From Thermodesulfovibrionia bacterium (GTDB taxonomy: Bacteria > Nitrospirota > Thermodesulfovibrionia > UBA6902): a stretch of 64,000 nt of DNA. The stretch spans positions 69,481 through 133,480 of the forward strand of contig JAUSMY010000056.1 in the NCBI GenBank assembly GCA_030646035.1, given 5' to 3'. A program made the translations under genes and the position numbers. The notes beneath the pieces were generated by a model, which saw only the letters and a list, made by a program, of their open reading frames with translations, made no database searches and had not been told where the DNA came from. Numbering within the stretch: the first letter of the stretch is position 1; every line of letters begins with the position of its first letter. Below, piece after piece: positions 25,614 through 34,011 of this stretch.

Positions 25614-26069
25614 TCAAAGCTCGATAAGAACAGATGATTCATCGCATTCAGGGAATTTGTGGCACTTCATGCATTCCCCCCATATCTTTTGGGGGAGAGA
25701 ATTTTTATCTATCTCCTTAAAACCCTGATTGATAAAAAACTCCGGTTTATAAGTGAGGGCAAAGACTTTCTTCAGCCCGAGCGCTGTTGCTTCTTTTAAA
25801 CACTTCTTAATCAGTTTTTTACCGATCCCTTGCCCCTGGTATTCGTTTGCGACTACGAGAGACTTTATTTCCGCGATATCTTCCCACAATACGTGCAGAG
25901 CCGATACTGCAATGACCCTGTCATCTTCAACGCAGACATAAAAGTCCCGAATATTTTCGTATATCTCATTAAGCGATCTCGGAAGCATGAGGTCTTTTTT
26001 TGCGAAATTATTTATAAGCGACTGCATGCCTCTGACATCTTTAATTGTTGCTTTATTAATATTCATCAT
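25614..26069 (-). CDS. GNAT N-acetyltransferase, short ArgA/N-acetylglutamate-synthase-like
   Basis: About 151 residues from ATG 26069 (MMNINKATI; AAGGAT about 6 bases upstream); an upstream ATG at 26087 is less likely. One GNAT domain with the acetyl-CoA loop YQGQGIGKKLI, the strand EIKSLVVANEY and a C-terminal cysteine-containing tail ECMKCHKFPECDESSV. That tail is typical of small stand-alone N-acetylglutamate synthases that start arginine biosynthesis; the arginine role is inferred from that resemblance. It is last in a minus-strand run behind ppx/gppA. The CMKCH string is in a cytoplasmic protein and is not a haem site. Confidence 0.8.
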   Translation of the reverse strand: MMNINKATIKDVRGMQSLINNFAKKDLMLPRSLNEIYENIRDFYVCVEDDRVIAVSALHVLWEDIAEIKSLVVANEYQGQGIGKKLIKKCLKEATALGLKKVFALTYKPEFFINQGFKEIDKNSLPQKIWGECMKCHKFPECDESSVLIEL

Positions 26070-26095
26070 TACATATCCTTTTTTCATTATCAGTT

Positions 26096-27037
26096 CTAAG
26101 CAGATATTCTATTATACAGATTCAGAATGATCCCTTCTCTAAGCCCGTAATTCGAGACGGTGATCCGGTCAAAACCCAATGCCATCATGATCTTTAAAAG
26201 AATGGCAGTCCCGGGCAGTATAATGTCTGCCCTTGAAGGCTCAAGCACCGGGTAGAGACCAAGCCTCTCTCTTATTGTTGCTTTAGACATTTTTGAATAC
26301 ATATATATTACATCCTGAATCGATATATTTGAATTATGTATTCTCTCATGCTGAAACTCGCAGAGGTTCTGAGCCGTTGCAGAGAGAGCGGTTATTGTGC
26401 CGGCTGTGCCGATAAGGGATGTTTCTACGGATATATGTTTATTAATAGATACTGCTATTGCATCAAGATGTCTGGAAATCTCTTTTTCCATCATAAATAT
26501 TTCTTCAGCAGCAGGCGGGTCGCTCTTAATATACATGTCGTGTAAATAAACTGCTCCAAGATTGAGGCTTTCAAAAAATACCTGTTTCCCATCAGATGTC
26601 ATTATAAACTCCGTACTTCCGCCACCTATGTCAATTAGAAGGGCTGACCCTGGAACTTCTAAATCTATCATCATGCCTGAAGATGAGAAGGCTGCTTCTT
26701 CACTTTTTGACGCTATCTTTATCTCAATTCCAGTCTCTTGCATCGCTTCTGTTAAAAAGTAATCCCTGTTGTTTGCTTCCCTGAGAACGCTTGTGCCAAT
26801 GGCCGATGTTGCTTCTGTATTGTGAGCGTCTATGATCTCGCGGAACTCTTTAAGCGCGTCAATGCTTCTTTTGATAGCTTCAGGTCTAAGTATATTATTG
26901 ATGGATACGCCTTCGCCCAGTCTTGTAATTATACGCTTTGAATAGATAGATTTTATGCTGTTATTACTGACCTCTCCAATCAGAAGCCTGAAGGTGTTTG
27001 TTCCTATGTCAATGCCTGCAAGGACTCTGGGTTTCAT
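26096..27037 (-). CDS. Ppx/GppA-family exopolyphosphatase or pppGpp phosphatase
   Basis: 313 residues forming one actin-like ASKHA phosphatase domain: phosphate-1 loop GIDIGTNTFRLLIGEV (about 9-24), phosphate-2 loop LLIDIGGGSTEF (about 135-146) and the adenosine-type motif at the C-terminus (YGLREGIIL). The family splits terminal phosphate from polyphosphate and/or pppGpp. At 313 residues it lacks the C-terminal HD-like domain of long Ppx proteins, matching the short Ppx/GppA type. Its ATG overlaps the mqnD stop by 4 bases (ATGA), so translation is coupled. Which substrate is used cannot be read from sequence. Confidence 0.92.
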   Translation of the reverse strand: MKPRVLAGIDIGTNTFRLLIGEVSNNSIKSIYSKRIITRLGEGVSINNILRPEAIKRSIDALKEFREIIDAHNTEATSAIGTSVLREANNRDYFLTEAMQETGIEIKIASKSEEAAFSSSGMMIDLEVPGSALLIDIGGGSTEFIMTSDGKQVFFESLNLGAVYLHDMYIKSDPPAAEEIFMMEKEISRHLDAIAVSINKHISVETSLIGTAGTITALSATAQNLCEFQHERIHNSNISIQDVIYMYSKMSKATIRERLGLYPVLEPSRADIILPGTAILLKIMMALGFDRITVSNYGLREGIILNLYNRISA

Positions 27038-27876
27038 ATGAATAACGGCACGTCAGACCTCGGAATGATACCGGCGTTCTCAGCCCGCAGCAGCAGTTCT
27101 TTAACAGCTTTTTCACCGTCAGCGCCGATATCTAATGAATGTTTGTTGACATAAAGATCAATGTGCCTGTTAATTACATCTTCAGAAAGTTCCTGAGCAT
27201 GTTCTTTGATATACCGCATCACAATATTCCTGTTTTTAAAAGCAAACTCAATACTGAGATAGATTATTTTATCAATCGCATTTATAGTCTCAGCGCCAAG
27301 TTCTCTCTTGGCGATTATTCCTCCAAGCGGCAGAAGGAGCCCGGTCTCTTCTTCCCACCACTTACCAAGGTCTATTATCTCTTTTAATCCATATGAGGAA
27401 TAGGTAAATCTGCTTTCATGGATTATCAGGCCTGCATCGACATCTCCTTTTTTAATGGCAGGTATGATCTCATTAAAAGGCATCACTGAAATATCTGCTT
27501 TTCCGATCTTAAAGTCCGGGTCAAACATCTGAAGCAGGAGGTATGCGGTTGTAAGCCTTCCGGGGATTGCGATCCTTTTATTCTTTATTTCGCTGATGGA
27601 ATATTCTTCTGCTCCGATCAGAAGAGGGCCGCATCCTTTGCCGAGCGCGCCTCCGGAACGAAGCATGCAGTATTCATTTCTTAAATTTCCAAATGCGTGA
27701 TAAGATATCTTTGAAAGATCAAGCTCAGACCTTAATGCTTTTTGGTTAAGCGTCTCAACATCGAGCAGAACCTCATTAATATGAAATCCGGGTGTATTGA
27801 TGATGCCGTGAACCATAGCATAGAAGATAAATGTGTCATTAGGGCAGGGCGAGTAGCCGAGAGATAGATTTTTCAT
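27034..27876 (-). CDS. mqnD: 1,4-dihydroxy-6-naphthoate synthase of the futalosine menaquinone pathway
   Basis: 280 residues of periplasmic-binding-protein fold without a leader, hence cytoplasmic. Hallmarks of MqnD: SPCPNDTFIFYAMVHG at the N-terminus, SKISYHAFGNL, and LGKGCGPLLI, then PGRLTTAYLLL. The enzyme converts cyclic dehypoxanthine futalosine to 1,4-dihydroxy-6-naphthoate. Other mqn genes are not in the window. It implies the respiratory quinone is menaquinone, which fits the low-potential cytochrome systems nearby. AAGGAT lies about 6 bases before the ATG. Divergent from the moxR operon, 55 bases apart. Confidence 0.93.
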   Translation of the reverse strand: MKNLSLGYSPCPNDTFIFYAMVHGIINTPGFHINEVLLDVETLNQKALRSELDLSKISYHAFGNLRNEYCMLRSGGALGKGCGPLLIGAEEYSISEIKNKRIAIPGRLTTAYLLLQMFDPDFKIGKADISVMPFNEIIPAIKKGDVDAGLIIHESRFTYSSYGLKEIIDLGKWWEEETGLLLPLGGIIAKRELGAETINAIDKIIYLSIEFAFKNRNIVMRYIKEHAQELSEDVINRHIDLYVNKHSLDIGADGEKAVKELLLRAENAGIIPRSDVPLFI

Positions 27877-27931
27877 ATAGCGATCCTTACAATTATACCG
27901 CTTGTATTATATCATATAAGAAAAGGGCCGG

Positions 27932-28876
27932 ATGAAGGCAATTATGGATACAAAGATACAGAAATTCAATGAGATACTCCAATCGCTCTTGCTGCACCTT
28001 CACGGCAAGGAGAAGGCGCTTCGCCTGTCGCTTATCACCTTCTTTTCCCAGGGGCATCTCTTGATAGAGGATCTGCCGGGACTGGGCAAGACAACACTTG
28101 CCGTCAGCATTGCCAATGCCTTCGGGCTGAAGTTCGGGAGGATCCAGTGTACAAATGACCTTTTGCCTTCTGATATTACAGGAGTATCAATATACAACAA
28201 AAATACGGATTCATTTGAGTTTCACCCCGGCCCTATATTCAACAATATTGTGCTGGTAGATGAGATAAACCGGGCCACCTCAAAGACACAGAGTGCGCTG
28301 CTTGAGGCGATGCAGGAGAGGCAGATAACGGTGGAGGGGGTGACCTATAAGCTTGAACAACCTTTTTTTGTTATAGCTACGCAGAATCCTGTAGAGCATC
28401 ACGGAACATTCCCGCTTCCCAAATCTCAACTCGACAGGTTTATGATGCAGATCAATATCGGCTATCCTGACAAGGATTCTGAAAAAAGGATAATCAAAGA
28501 GGTCATGAGCAGCGAGGCAGCGGCTTTGACTGAGCGCCTGATAGACAAGGATGAGGTTATCAGTATTCAGAAGAGCATCAGGGATAGTGTTTATATATCT
28601 GATAATGTCCTGGCTTATATTTTGGATGTCGTAAAGGCTACAAGGAACAGCAAGTATTTTTTAACAGGGCTGTCAACGAGAGGTGCCCTTGCCATAACCG
28701 AGACAGCAAGAACGAACGCTTTTTTCAGCGGCAGAGATTTTTTGATCCCTGAAGATGTCAAGGAGATGGCTGAGTTTACAATACCTCACAGAGTTATTTT
28801 CAAGGATGAGTATGAAAGCTATGATAAAAAGGAGATCATAAGATCGATAGTAAAAGAGGTTCCAGTTCCCGTTTAA
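27932..28876 (+). CDS. MoxR-family AAA+ ATPase
   Basis: 314 residues, one AAA+ module plus lid: Walker A DLPGLGKTT (about 49-57), Walker B IVLVDEINRA, sensor-1 region FFVIATQNPVEHHGTFPLP, arginine finger region SQLDRFM, and a lid with STRGALAI. MoxR proteins act as chaperone-like ATPases that work with partner proteins encoded next to them. Here the partners are a DUF58 protein and a membrane transglutaminase, the standard trio. Start ATG 27932 has AAGGG upstream; ATG 27944 (MDTKIQ) is possible. The stop codon overlaps the presumed start of the next gene. Confidence 0.93.
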   Translation: MKAIMDTKIQKFNEILQSLLLHLHGKEKALRLSLITFFSQGHLLIEDLPGLGKTTLAVSIANAFGLKFGRIQCTNDLLPSDITGVSIYNKNTDSFEFHPGPIFNNIVLVDEINRATSKTQSALLEAMQERQITVEGVTYKLEQPFFVIATQNPVEHHGTFPLPKSQLDRFMMQINIGYPDKDSEKRIIKEVMSSEAAALTERLIDKDEVISIQKSIRDSVYISDNVLAYILDVVKATRNSKYFLTGLSTRGALAITETARTNAFFSGRDFLIPEDVKEMAEFTIPHRVIFKDEYESYDKKEIIRSIVKEVPVPV

Positions 28877-29754
28877 TCAGAATTACAAAAGCCGGCAAGC
28901 TGTATATTGTCATAACTATCTTTCTTGCCTTAGTCGCAGCAAACAGCGGCCTTAATCTTGTTTACCTTATCGTTTCCGCACTCTTAAGCTTCATGGTGAT
29001 CTCCGGCCTTCTCGGCAAAGCCAATATAACAGGAATTGATATTGAGCTTGAGCCTTCGCTTGAGGTATATGCTAACAGGCCCTTTCCGTTAAAGATAAGA
29101 AACATCAATAAACGAAGATATCTTCCGGGCTTTATGTTCAGGGTACATGTCGCCGGAGAAAGCGTCTTCCTGCCGTTTATAAGCGTAAAGTCCGAATCGT
29201 CCGCATATGTTAATTTCACCTTTGAGGCCCGGGGCAGGCAGGTCATAGACGATCTGTATCTGTGTTCCGCTTTCCCTTTTAATTTCTTTGTAAGGTGCAG
29301 GAAGATCAAAAAGAGCTTTGACTTCATAGTATTTCCTGAACCAAAGAGATGTGAGCTTTTGAGCCATGTTGAAGAGAAAGTAAGAAGGTCGGGTGAACTG
29401 CCGGTCAATAAGGCCGGGTTCTATCCTGAGATGATCTCCATACGTGATTATATAAGCGGCGACCCTCTGAGATATATAAACTGGAAGGCCACAGCAAAGA
29501 CAGATAAGCTCCAGACAAAGGAATTGTCTTCAGCCTCTTTCAATCCGGTAGTGATAGATTTTGACGCTATTGAGATGAAGATACTTGAAGAGAAGATCTC
29601 CTGCATTACATACGCAGTCTTGCAGCTCCATAATAAAGGTGTGCCTTTTGGTTTCAAGATAAGAGATAAAATCTATCTGCCGGAAACTACCAATTACCAT
29701 AAATACACGGTCTTGAATGAGCTGGCTTTATATGGTGCCGCAGATGAAAGCTGA
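28876..29754 (+). CDS. DUF58-domain protein; conserved N-terminus lies upstream of the first standard start codon
   Basis: About 292 residues. The N-terminus expected for the family (RITKAGKLYIVITIFLALV, a membrane helix) is encoded in frame from about 28879, but no ATG, GTG or TTG occurs between the upstream stop (28825) and ATG 28993. I place the start at ATC 28876 because it overlaps the moxR stop as TAATC, mimicking the common TAATG junction. ATC 28843, 8 bases after GGAG (28831-28834), is another candidate. Starting at 28993 would delete the helix. The rest is the DUF58 core (SGELPVNKAGFYPEMISIRDY...DPLRYINWKATAKTDKL). Function of DUF58 in the MoxR trio is not established; it is thought to be a cell-envelope partner. 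Confidence 0.85.
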   Translation: MRITKAGKLYIVITIFLALVAANSGLNLVYLIVSALLSFMVISGLLGKANITGIDIELEPSLEVYANRPFPLKIRNINKRRYLPGFMFRVHVAGESVFLPFISVKSESSAYVNFTFEARGRQVIDDLYLCSAFPFNFFVRCRKIKKSFDFIVFPEPKRCELLSHVEEKVRRSGELPVNKAGFYPEMISIRDYISGDPLRYINWKATAKTDKLQTKELSSASFNPVVIDFDAIEMKILEEKISCITYAVLQLHNKGVPFGFKIRDKIYLPETTNYHKYTVLNELALYGAADES

Positions 29755-31675
29755 TATCAGCATAGAGTTTGCGGTCAAGCTTATAACCTTTCTGATAGGG
29801 GTCATAGGTTTTCTCTCTGTTGTACAGCATGTCAGTTATTTATATTCCCTGCTCTTTGTTTCGCTTTTAATAACATCCGCCGTATTTGAGAAGACAAACA
29901 GATTCATCTTTCCTCGATGGGCCTTAAATTCCATAGCAGTAATGTTCATAATTTTTACGGTCATGAACATGAATTATGAAAACCTGATCGAAAAGATGAT
30001 TGAGATGTTCATCTTCCTTCTTGCAGTTAAATTCCTTGAAGACAAGAAAACAAGGGACCACCTGCAGATATATACAATCTCGGTCTTTCTCCTGCTTGGC
30101 TCTGCTTTGCTCTCTACGGATCTTTTGTTCTTAATATACTTTTTAAGCCTTGTATTTTTGTTCACAGTCGCAATAGTACTTTTGGCATATCTGTCAGAGG
30201 AACCGGATCTGCGCCTGAGGAAAAATGTTCTCTTTAAGATCGTTTCAAAGGCATTACTCATTCCTGCTGCAGCGATTCCCTTGACAGTGATATTATTTAT
30301 AATTCTGCCTAGGCCGTTCTCACCGCTTTTGAAGGTATCGACACCGGGACAAAAGGCAATGACAGGTTTTTCAGAAGACATTAATCTCGGCATGGTATCT
30401 GAGATACAGGAGGATAGCGGCACGATATTCAGAGTAGAGATGAAAGAGATATCTCCTGCACAGCTTTATTGGAGAGGTATTGTATTTGACCATTTTGACG
30501 GCAAAAGCTGGAAGATGTCAGATAAGAGAGAGATGGTAAAGTTAGGAAAGCAGCTGTTAAAGGGTGAAAGGGTAGAGCAGACGGTCTTTCTGGAGCCGTA
30601 TAATTATAAGTATCTTTTTGCCCTTGACAGGCCTGTATCAATTAACAGGTCCAGAACAAGCAAGGTCTTCACTTATACTCTGCCGAGGAGCCCGGATAAA
30701 AGGATTAAATATGACGTTGTCTCTGTTTTAGATGAGACCATTTATGAAGATGAGATCAATGAGGAGCTCTATCTGCAGCTTCCTGATAATATCTCCAAGA
30801 AGATCACCGGCCTGGCTGAAAGGCTTTCTTCAGGTAAAGATGCACAGGAGAAATTAAACTCAATACTGGGCTTTTTCTCAGATGAAAAATTCACATACTC
30901 AATGGCGGGACTGCCGGTATCATCAACGCCTTTGGAAGATTTTTTATTCGATCTCAAGTACGGCAATTGTGAATATTACGCTTCTTCAATGGCTGTGCTG
31001 CTCAGGTTATCAGGTGTTCCCGCAAGGGTTGTGGGCGGCTACAAAGGCGCTGATTATAACGCGGTGGGCGGATATTATGTAGTTCAGCAGAGAAACGCGC
31101 ATGTCTGGGTTGAGGCGTATATAAAAGGCAAGGGCTGGGTCAGGGTTGACCCGACACCGGCATCCCGTGAAGTGCTTATAAGGAGTTACCAGAGCGGCCT
31201 GTTCTTTAAACTGGGGATGGCACTTGATGTTGTCAACTATTTCTGGAACGGCTTTGTTATTGACTATGACCTTAGAAAACAATTTACACTTTTTATGAGA
31301 TTAGGTCAGGGCATAAAAAACCCAGGACTCGATATAGACCTGTCTGTCGGTAAAAAGAGCGCCGGCGGATATATTATTATTTTTATTCCGGTAATTCTGT
31401 TTGTAATAATAAGCTATCGGCTCTTTACTAAAAGGACCCCGGCTGAAATAAAGATCATACGTAAATTCCAAAAAAGGATGCGTAAGTACGGGTATGAACG
31501 CAACAGGAGCGAGGGGCTGGATGAGTTTCTATTGCGTATCGATGATGAGCAGATAAGGCGCAAGGCAGCGGCATTTGTCACTGACTTTGACGAAATATAT
31601 TATAAAGATCAGGGCTTCACAAGAGCCGATATAAAACGGCTGCGCGAGAAGATAAAGGCTATAAATCCGGATTAG
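29744..31675 (+). CDS. TgpA-like membrane transglutaminase/protease-fold protein (DUF3488 + transglutaminase)
   Basis: About 643 residues from ATG 29744 (MKADISIEFAVK); starts at 29717 or 29732 are also open. The N-terminal 200 residues contain five or six membrane helices (DUF3488), followed by a periplasmic transglutaminase domain with the catalytic Cys in YGNCEYYASSMAVLLRLSG (about 408), His in RNAHVWVEAYI and Asp in WVRVDPTPAS. A final helix (YIIIFIPVILFVIISY) and a cytoplasmic DUF4129-like tail follow. Members crosslink or cleave envelope proteins; the substrate is unknown. It overlaps DUF58 by about 11 bases and converges on iscU with only 2 bases between stops. Confidence 0.92.
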   Translation: MKADISIEFAVKLITFLIGVIGFLSVVQHVSYLYSLLFVSLLITSAVFEKTNRFIFPRWALNSIAVMFIIFTVMNMNYENLIEKMIEMFIFLLAVKFLEDKKTRDHLQIYTISVFLLLGSALLSTDLLFLIYFLSLVFLFTVAIVLLAYLSEEPDLRLRKNVLFKIVSKALLIPAAAIPLTVILFIILPRPFSPLLKVSTPGQKAMTGFSEDINLGMVSEIQEDSGTIFRVEMKEISPAQLYWRGIVFDHFDGKSWKMSDKREMVKLGKQLLKGERVEQTVFLEPYNYKYLFALDRPVSINRSRTSKVFTYTLPRSPDKRIKYDVVSVLDETIYEDEINEELYLQLPDNISKKITGLAERLSSGKDAQEKLNSILGFFSDEKFTYSMAGLPVSSTPLEDFLFDLKYGNCEYYASSMAVLLRLSGVPARVVGGYKGADYNAVGGYYVVQQRNAHVWVEAYIKGKGWVRVDPTPASREVLIRSYQSGLFFKLGMALDVVNYFWNGFVIDYDLRKQFTLFMRLGQGIKNPGLDIDLSVGKKSAGGYIIIFIPVILFVIISYRLFTKRTPAEIKIIRKFQKRMRKYGYERNRSEGLDEFLLRIDDEQIRRKAAAFVTDFDEIYYKDQGFTRADIKRLREKIKAINPD

Positions 31676-31677
31676 CC

Positions 31678-32043
31678 TTATTTCCTGCTTCTGTAATCTT
31701 CAATCGCTTTTCTCAGCGCGTCAGAACCCAAGTTAGAGCAATGCATCTTCTGCGCCGGCAGTCCGCCAAGTTCTTCAGCCACCTTTTCTTTTGATATCTC
31801 CAATGCCTCATCAAGCGTCTTACCCTTGACCATCTCTGTGATCATACTTGATACTGCAATGGCTGCGCCGCATCCAAAGGTCTTGAATTTTGCGTCTACG
31901 ATCTTATCGTCTTCGACCTTTATAAAGATCTTCATCATGTCGCCGCATGTAGGATTTCCCTCTTCGCCGACACCGTCCGCGTCAGGAATCTCGCCTACGT
32001 TCCTCGGGTTTGTGAAATGGTCCATTACCTCTTTGCTGTACAT
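31678..32043 (-). CDS. iscU: IscU/NifU-type iron-sulfur cluster scaffold
   Basis: 121 residues, the usual size for IscU. The three cluster-ligating cysteines are in NPTCGDMM, KTFGCGAAIA and KMHCSNLG, with the conserved Asp after the first. The LPxxKxHC contact motif reads GLPAQKMHC, with Gln-Lys in place of the usual PVKxHC spacing. It receives sulfur from IscS and assembles [2Fe-2S]/[4Fe-4S] clusters. AGGAGG lies 4-5 bases before the ATG. It is the last gene of the iscR-tusA-iscS-iscU operon. Confidence 0.94.
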   Translation of the reverse strand: MYSKEVMDHFTNPRNVGEIPDADGVGEEGNPTCGDMMKIFIKVEDDKIVDAKFKTFGCGAAIAVSSMITEMVKGKTLDEALEISKEKVAEELGGLPAQKMHCSNLGSDALRKAIEDYRSRK

Positions 32044-32064
32044 GTTATCCTCCGTTCTCTCCTG

Positions 32065-33219
32065 TCATTGTGCGATAGGAGACATCTCTCTTAATCTCTT
32101 TATGATAGTTTTAAATTTATCAGTAAAGTAGTCAATATCATCTTCAGTGATCTCCTGGCCTATTGTGAATACTACAGAGCCGTGCGCCATGTGTGAAGGT
32201 ATGCCGATGGATGTCAGTACAGGAGATGCCTTTAACGCCTTTGAAGTGCAGGCTGATCCGCTTGCTGCATAAATACCGTTTGCCGCAAGAAGCAGAAGCA
32301 TCGCCTCGCCCTCGATGTACTCGACAACAAAGCTTGCGTGTCCGGGAAGCCTATTTTCAATAGGGCCTGTAAGGTGAACCTTCTCTATTGATGAAACATC
32401 TCTTATTATTTTGTCTCTTAATTTAATGTTATGTGCAATTCGGGCAGTGAGGTTCTCCCTTGCCATCTCGGCTGCCTTGCCCATGCCGACTATCGCTGGG
32501 ACATTCTCAGTGCCTGCGCGCCTTCCGCCTTCCTGTATCCCGCCGTAGATGAGCGGCATTATCCTTGTGCCTTCTTTCAGATAAAGTGCTGAAGCGCCCT
32601 TAGGGCCGTAGAACTGATGCGCTGAGAGTGATAAAAGGTCAACATTCAACTCCCTGACATCTACCGGAATGTTACCCGTTGATGCAACCGCGTCTGTGTG
32701 AAAAATTATATTTTTGCTCTTTGCTATCTTTGCGATTTCTGCTATCGGCTCAATGGTTCCTATTTCAGAGTTGGCATGATTTATGGATATCAGGATAGTT
32801 TCATCCATTATCGCTTTTTTAACAGATTCAGGCGAAACGATCCCGTATTTGTCTACAGGAAGATAGGTCACGGTAAAATCTGACCTCTCCATGAAGCGCG
32901 CAGAATTTGTAATGGAGTGATGCTCGATCTTTGTTGTGATAATGTGCTTGCCCTTCTTCTGGTTTGCAAGGGCAGCGCCTTTGATTGCGAAGTTGTTGGA
33001 CTCAGCGCCGCTTGACGTAAAGATTATCTCATTCGGTTTTGCGTTAATGAGCGAAGCAACCTGCTGTCTCGCATTCTCAATCGCCTCTTTTGCCTTTACA
33101 GCCGGCTCATATACACTTAACGGATTTGCGAAATCCTCTTTAAAGTACGGCATCATCGCATCCAGTACCTCAGGATGAAGAGGGTTTGTTGCAGCGTAAT
33201 CCATGTAGATATTTTTCAT
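32065..33219 (-). CDS. iscS: IscS/NifS-like cysteine desulfurase homologue lacking the PLP lysine
   Basis: 384 residues, full length for the family: MDYAATNPLHPEV, SSGAESNNFAIKG, His pair in KIEHHSITN (100-101), Asp176 in HTDAVAS, catalytic loop Cys324 in ASGSACTSKALK. The lysine that normally forms the Schiff base with PLP (SAHK/SGHK before the YGPKG motif) is replaced: the sequence is SAHQFYGPKG, Gln202, codon CAG (complement of 32614-32616). The usual PLP-contacting Gln of DAxQ is also Ala179. Archaeoglobus fulgidus IscS is a known example that lacks this lysine. The protein may bind PLP non-covalently, or serve mainly as a sulfur relay for IscU. Overlaps the tusA stop by 4 bases. Confidence 0.9.
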   Translation of the reverse strand: MKNIYMDYAATNPLHPEVLDAMMPYFKEDFANPLSVYEPAVKAKEAIENARQQVASLINAKPNEIIFTSSGAESNNFAIKGAALANQKKGKHIITTKIEHHSITNSARFMERSDFTVTYLPVDKYGIVSPESVKKAIMDETILISINHANSEIGTIEPIAEIAKIAKSKNIIFHTDAVASTGNIPVDVRELNVDLLSLSAHQFYGPKGASALYLKEGTRIMPLIYGGIQEGGRRAGTENVPAIVGMGKAAEMARENLTARIAHNIKLRDKIIRDVSSIEKVHLTGPIENRLPGHASFVVEYIEGEAMLLLLAANGIYAASGSACTSKALKASPVLTSIGIPSHMAHGSVVFTIGQEITEDDIDYFTDKFKTIIKRLREMSPIAQ

Positions 33220-33494
33220 GATGACTCCTTAAGCTTTTTGATAAAGAATTTAAAATGGTCAGGTTCTTCCATCACCCCTAAAAAATCATTGCCTGTCGTG
33301 CCGCACCATGCCGGGATATCCTCAAGCGCGCCTTCATAGTCAGTCAGCACCGCAAGCGTCTGTCCGACCTTTATCTCCTTTATCTTCTGCGCTATCGTAA
33401 GAAGGTGAATAGGGCACATCATATATATTATGTCAGTGGTTGCATCAGCGTGCAACGGTTTAGTAAGAAATTTTAAATTATCTGATGTGTCCAT
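33216..33494 (-). CDS. TusA/SirA-like sulfur-carrier protein
   Basis: About 92 residues from ATG 33494 (MDTSDNLKFL), which has AAGGA 7 bases upstream; an earlier ATG at 33509 overlaps iscR. The fold is the small two-layer TusA type. The active-site cysteine is present in MMCPIHLL, where TusA proteins usually have CPxP; here the second proline is His. TusA relatives accept persulfide sulfur from cysteine desulfurases and pass it on. Its place between iscR and iscS suggests it serves the desulfurase. A C-terminal extension (GTTGNDFLGVMEEPDHFKFF) is typical of the SirA-like/YedF subgroup. Confidence 0.82.
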   Translation of the reverse strand: MDTSDNLKFLTKPLHADATTDIIYMMCPIHLLTIAQKIKEIKVGQTLAVLTDYEGALEDIPAWCGTTGNDFLGVMEEPDHFKFFIKKLKESS

Positions 33495-33498
33495 TAAA

Positions 33499-33927
33499 TT
33501 ATCCTTCAAGCTTTGCTTCTTCTTTTAAGAGGTCTTTCAGAGTGATCGTTGTGAGAAATCCTGATATCTTCTCTCCTAAAGACTTCCATAGCAGTCTTGC
33601 AACACAGCCGTCCACACGGCCGCAGTCTGATGTATCTGTCGTATCAAGGCACTGAGTGATGGCTATCGGCCCCTCAAGTATGTTCAATATCTCGCCTATA
33701 TTGATCTCCTCAGGTTTTCTGGAAAGCGTATATCCACCGCCCGGGCCTTTCTGGCTTGTGATCAAACCGCCTTTACGGAGCTGATTTAAAAGCTGTTCCA
33801 AGTACGATATTGATACGTCCTGCCTTTTTGAGATCTCCTTGATAGTGATAGGGCCGGTCTTATAATCCCTTGCGATCTCAAACATCGCCCTTACGCCGTA
33901 TTGAACTTTTGTAGAAAGCCTTAACAT
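33499..33927 (-). CDS. iscR: Rrf2-family regulator IscR
   Basis: 142 residues. Winged-helix DNA-binding part MLRLSTKVQYGVRAMFEIA...ISYLEQLLNQLRKGGLI, with the Rrf2 wing GPGGGYTLSR. Three cysteines (QC, SDC, DGC in residues about 93-108) can hold a [2Fe-2S] cluster as in IscR. It would sense Fe-S status and repress its own operon; an IscR-type operator overlaps its promoter. The operon order iscR-tusA-iscS-iscU supports the assignment. The ATG lies only 7 bases after a TATAAT box, with no ribosome-binding site, so the mRNA is probably leaderless. Confidence 0.92.
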   Translation of the reverse strand: MLRLSTKVQYGVRAMFEIARDYKTGPITIKEISKRQDVSISYLEQLLNQLRKGGLITSQKGPGGGYTLSRKPEEINIGEILNILEGPIAITQCLDTTDTSDCGRVDGCVARLLWKSLGEKISGFLTTITLKDLLKEEAKLEG

Positions 33928-33934
33928 GATTTAA

Positions 33935-33965
33935 ATTATAATACTTTACCAATATTGTCAAGTAT
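33935..33965 (-). promoter_or_regulatory. iscR promoter with overlapping IscR type-1 operator
   Basis: On the minus strand the 25-bp element (complement of 33941-33965) begins ATACTTGACA and ends GGTAAAGTAT. It has perfect 6-bp outer arms (ATACTT/AAGTAT) and an inner CAATATTG palindrome, agreeing with nearly all positions of the E. coli IscR type-1 consensus (ATASYYGAC...GTCRRSTAT). It covers a TTGACA -35 box and abuts TATAAT (complement of 33935-33940), with a short 15-base spacer, so binding would block RNA polymerase. Confidence 0.75.
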
Positions 33966-34011
33966 TGGCGCCTGTTCAAAAAGCATTGCTTGACAAGAAA
34001 ACTTGAAACAT

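Noticed and set aside
25614-26069. CMKCH near the C-terminus of the GNAT protein as a haem site
   Set aside because: The protein has no signal peptide and is cytoplasmic; this cysteine tail is typical of ArgA-like acetyltransferases and c-type haem is attached only outside the cytoplasm.
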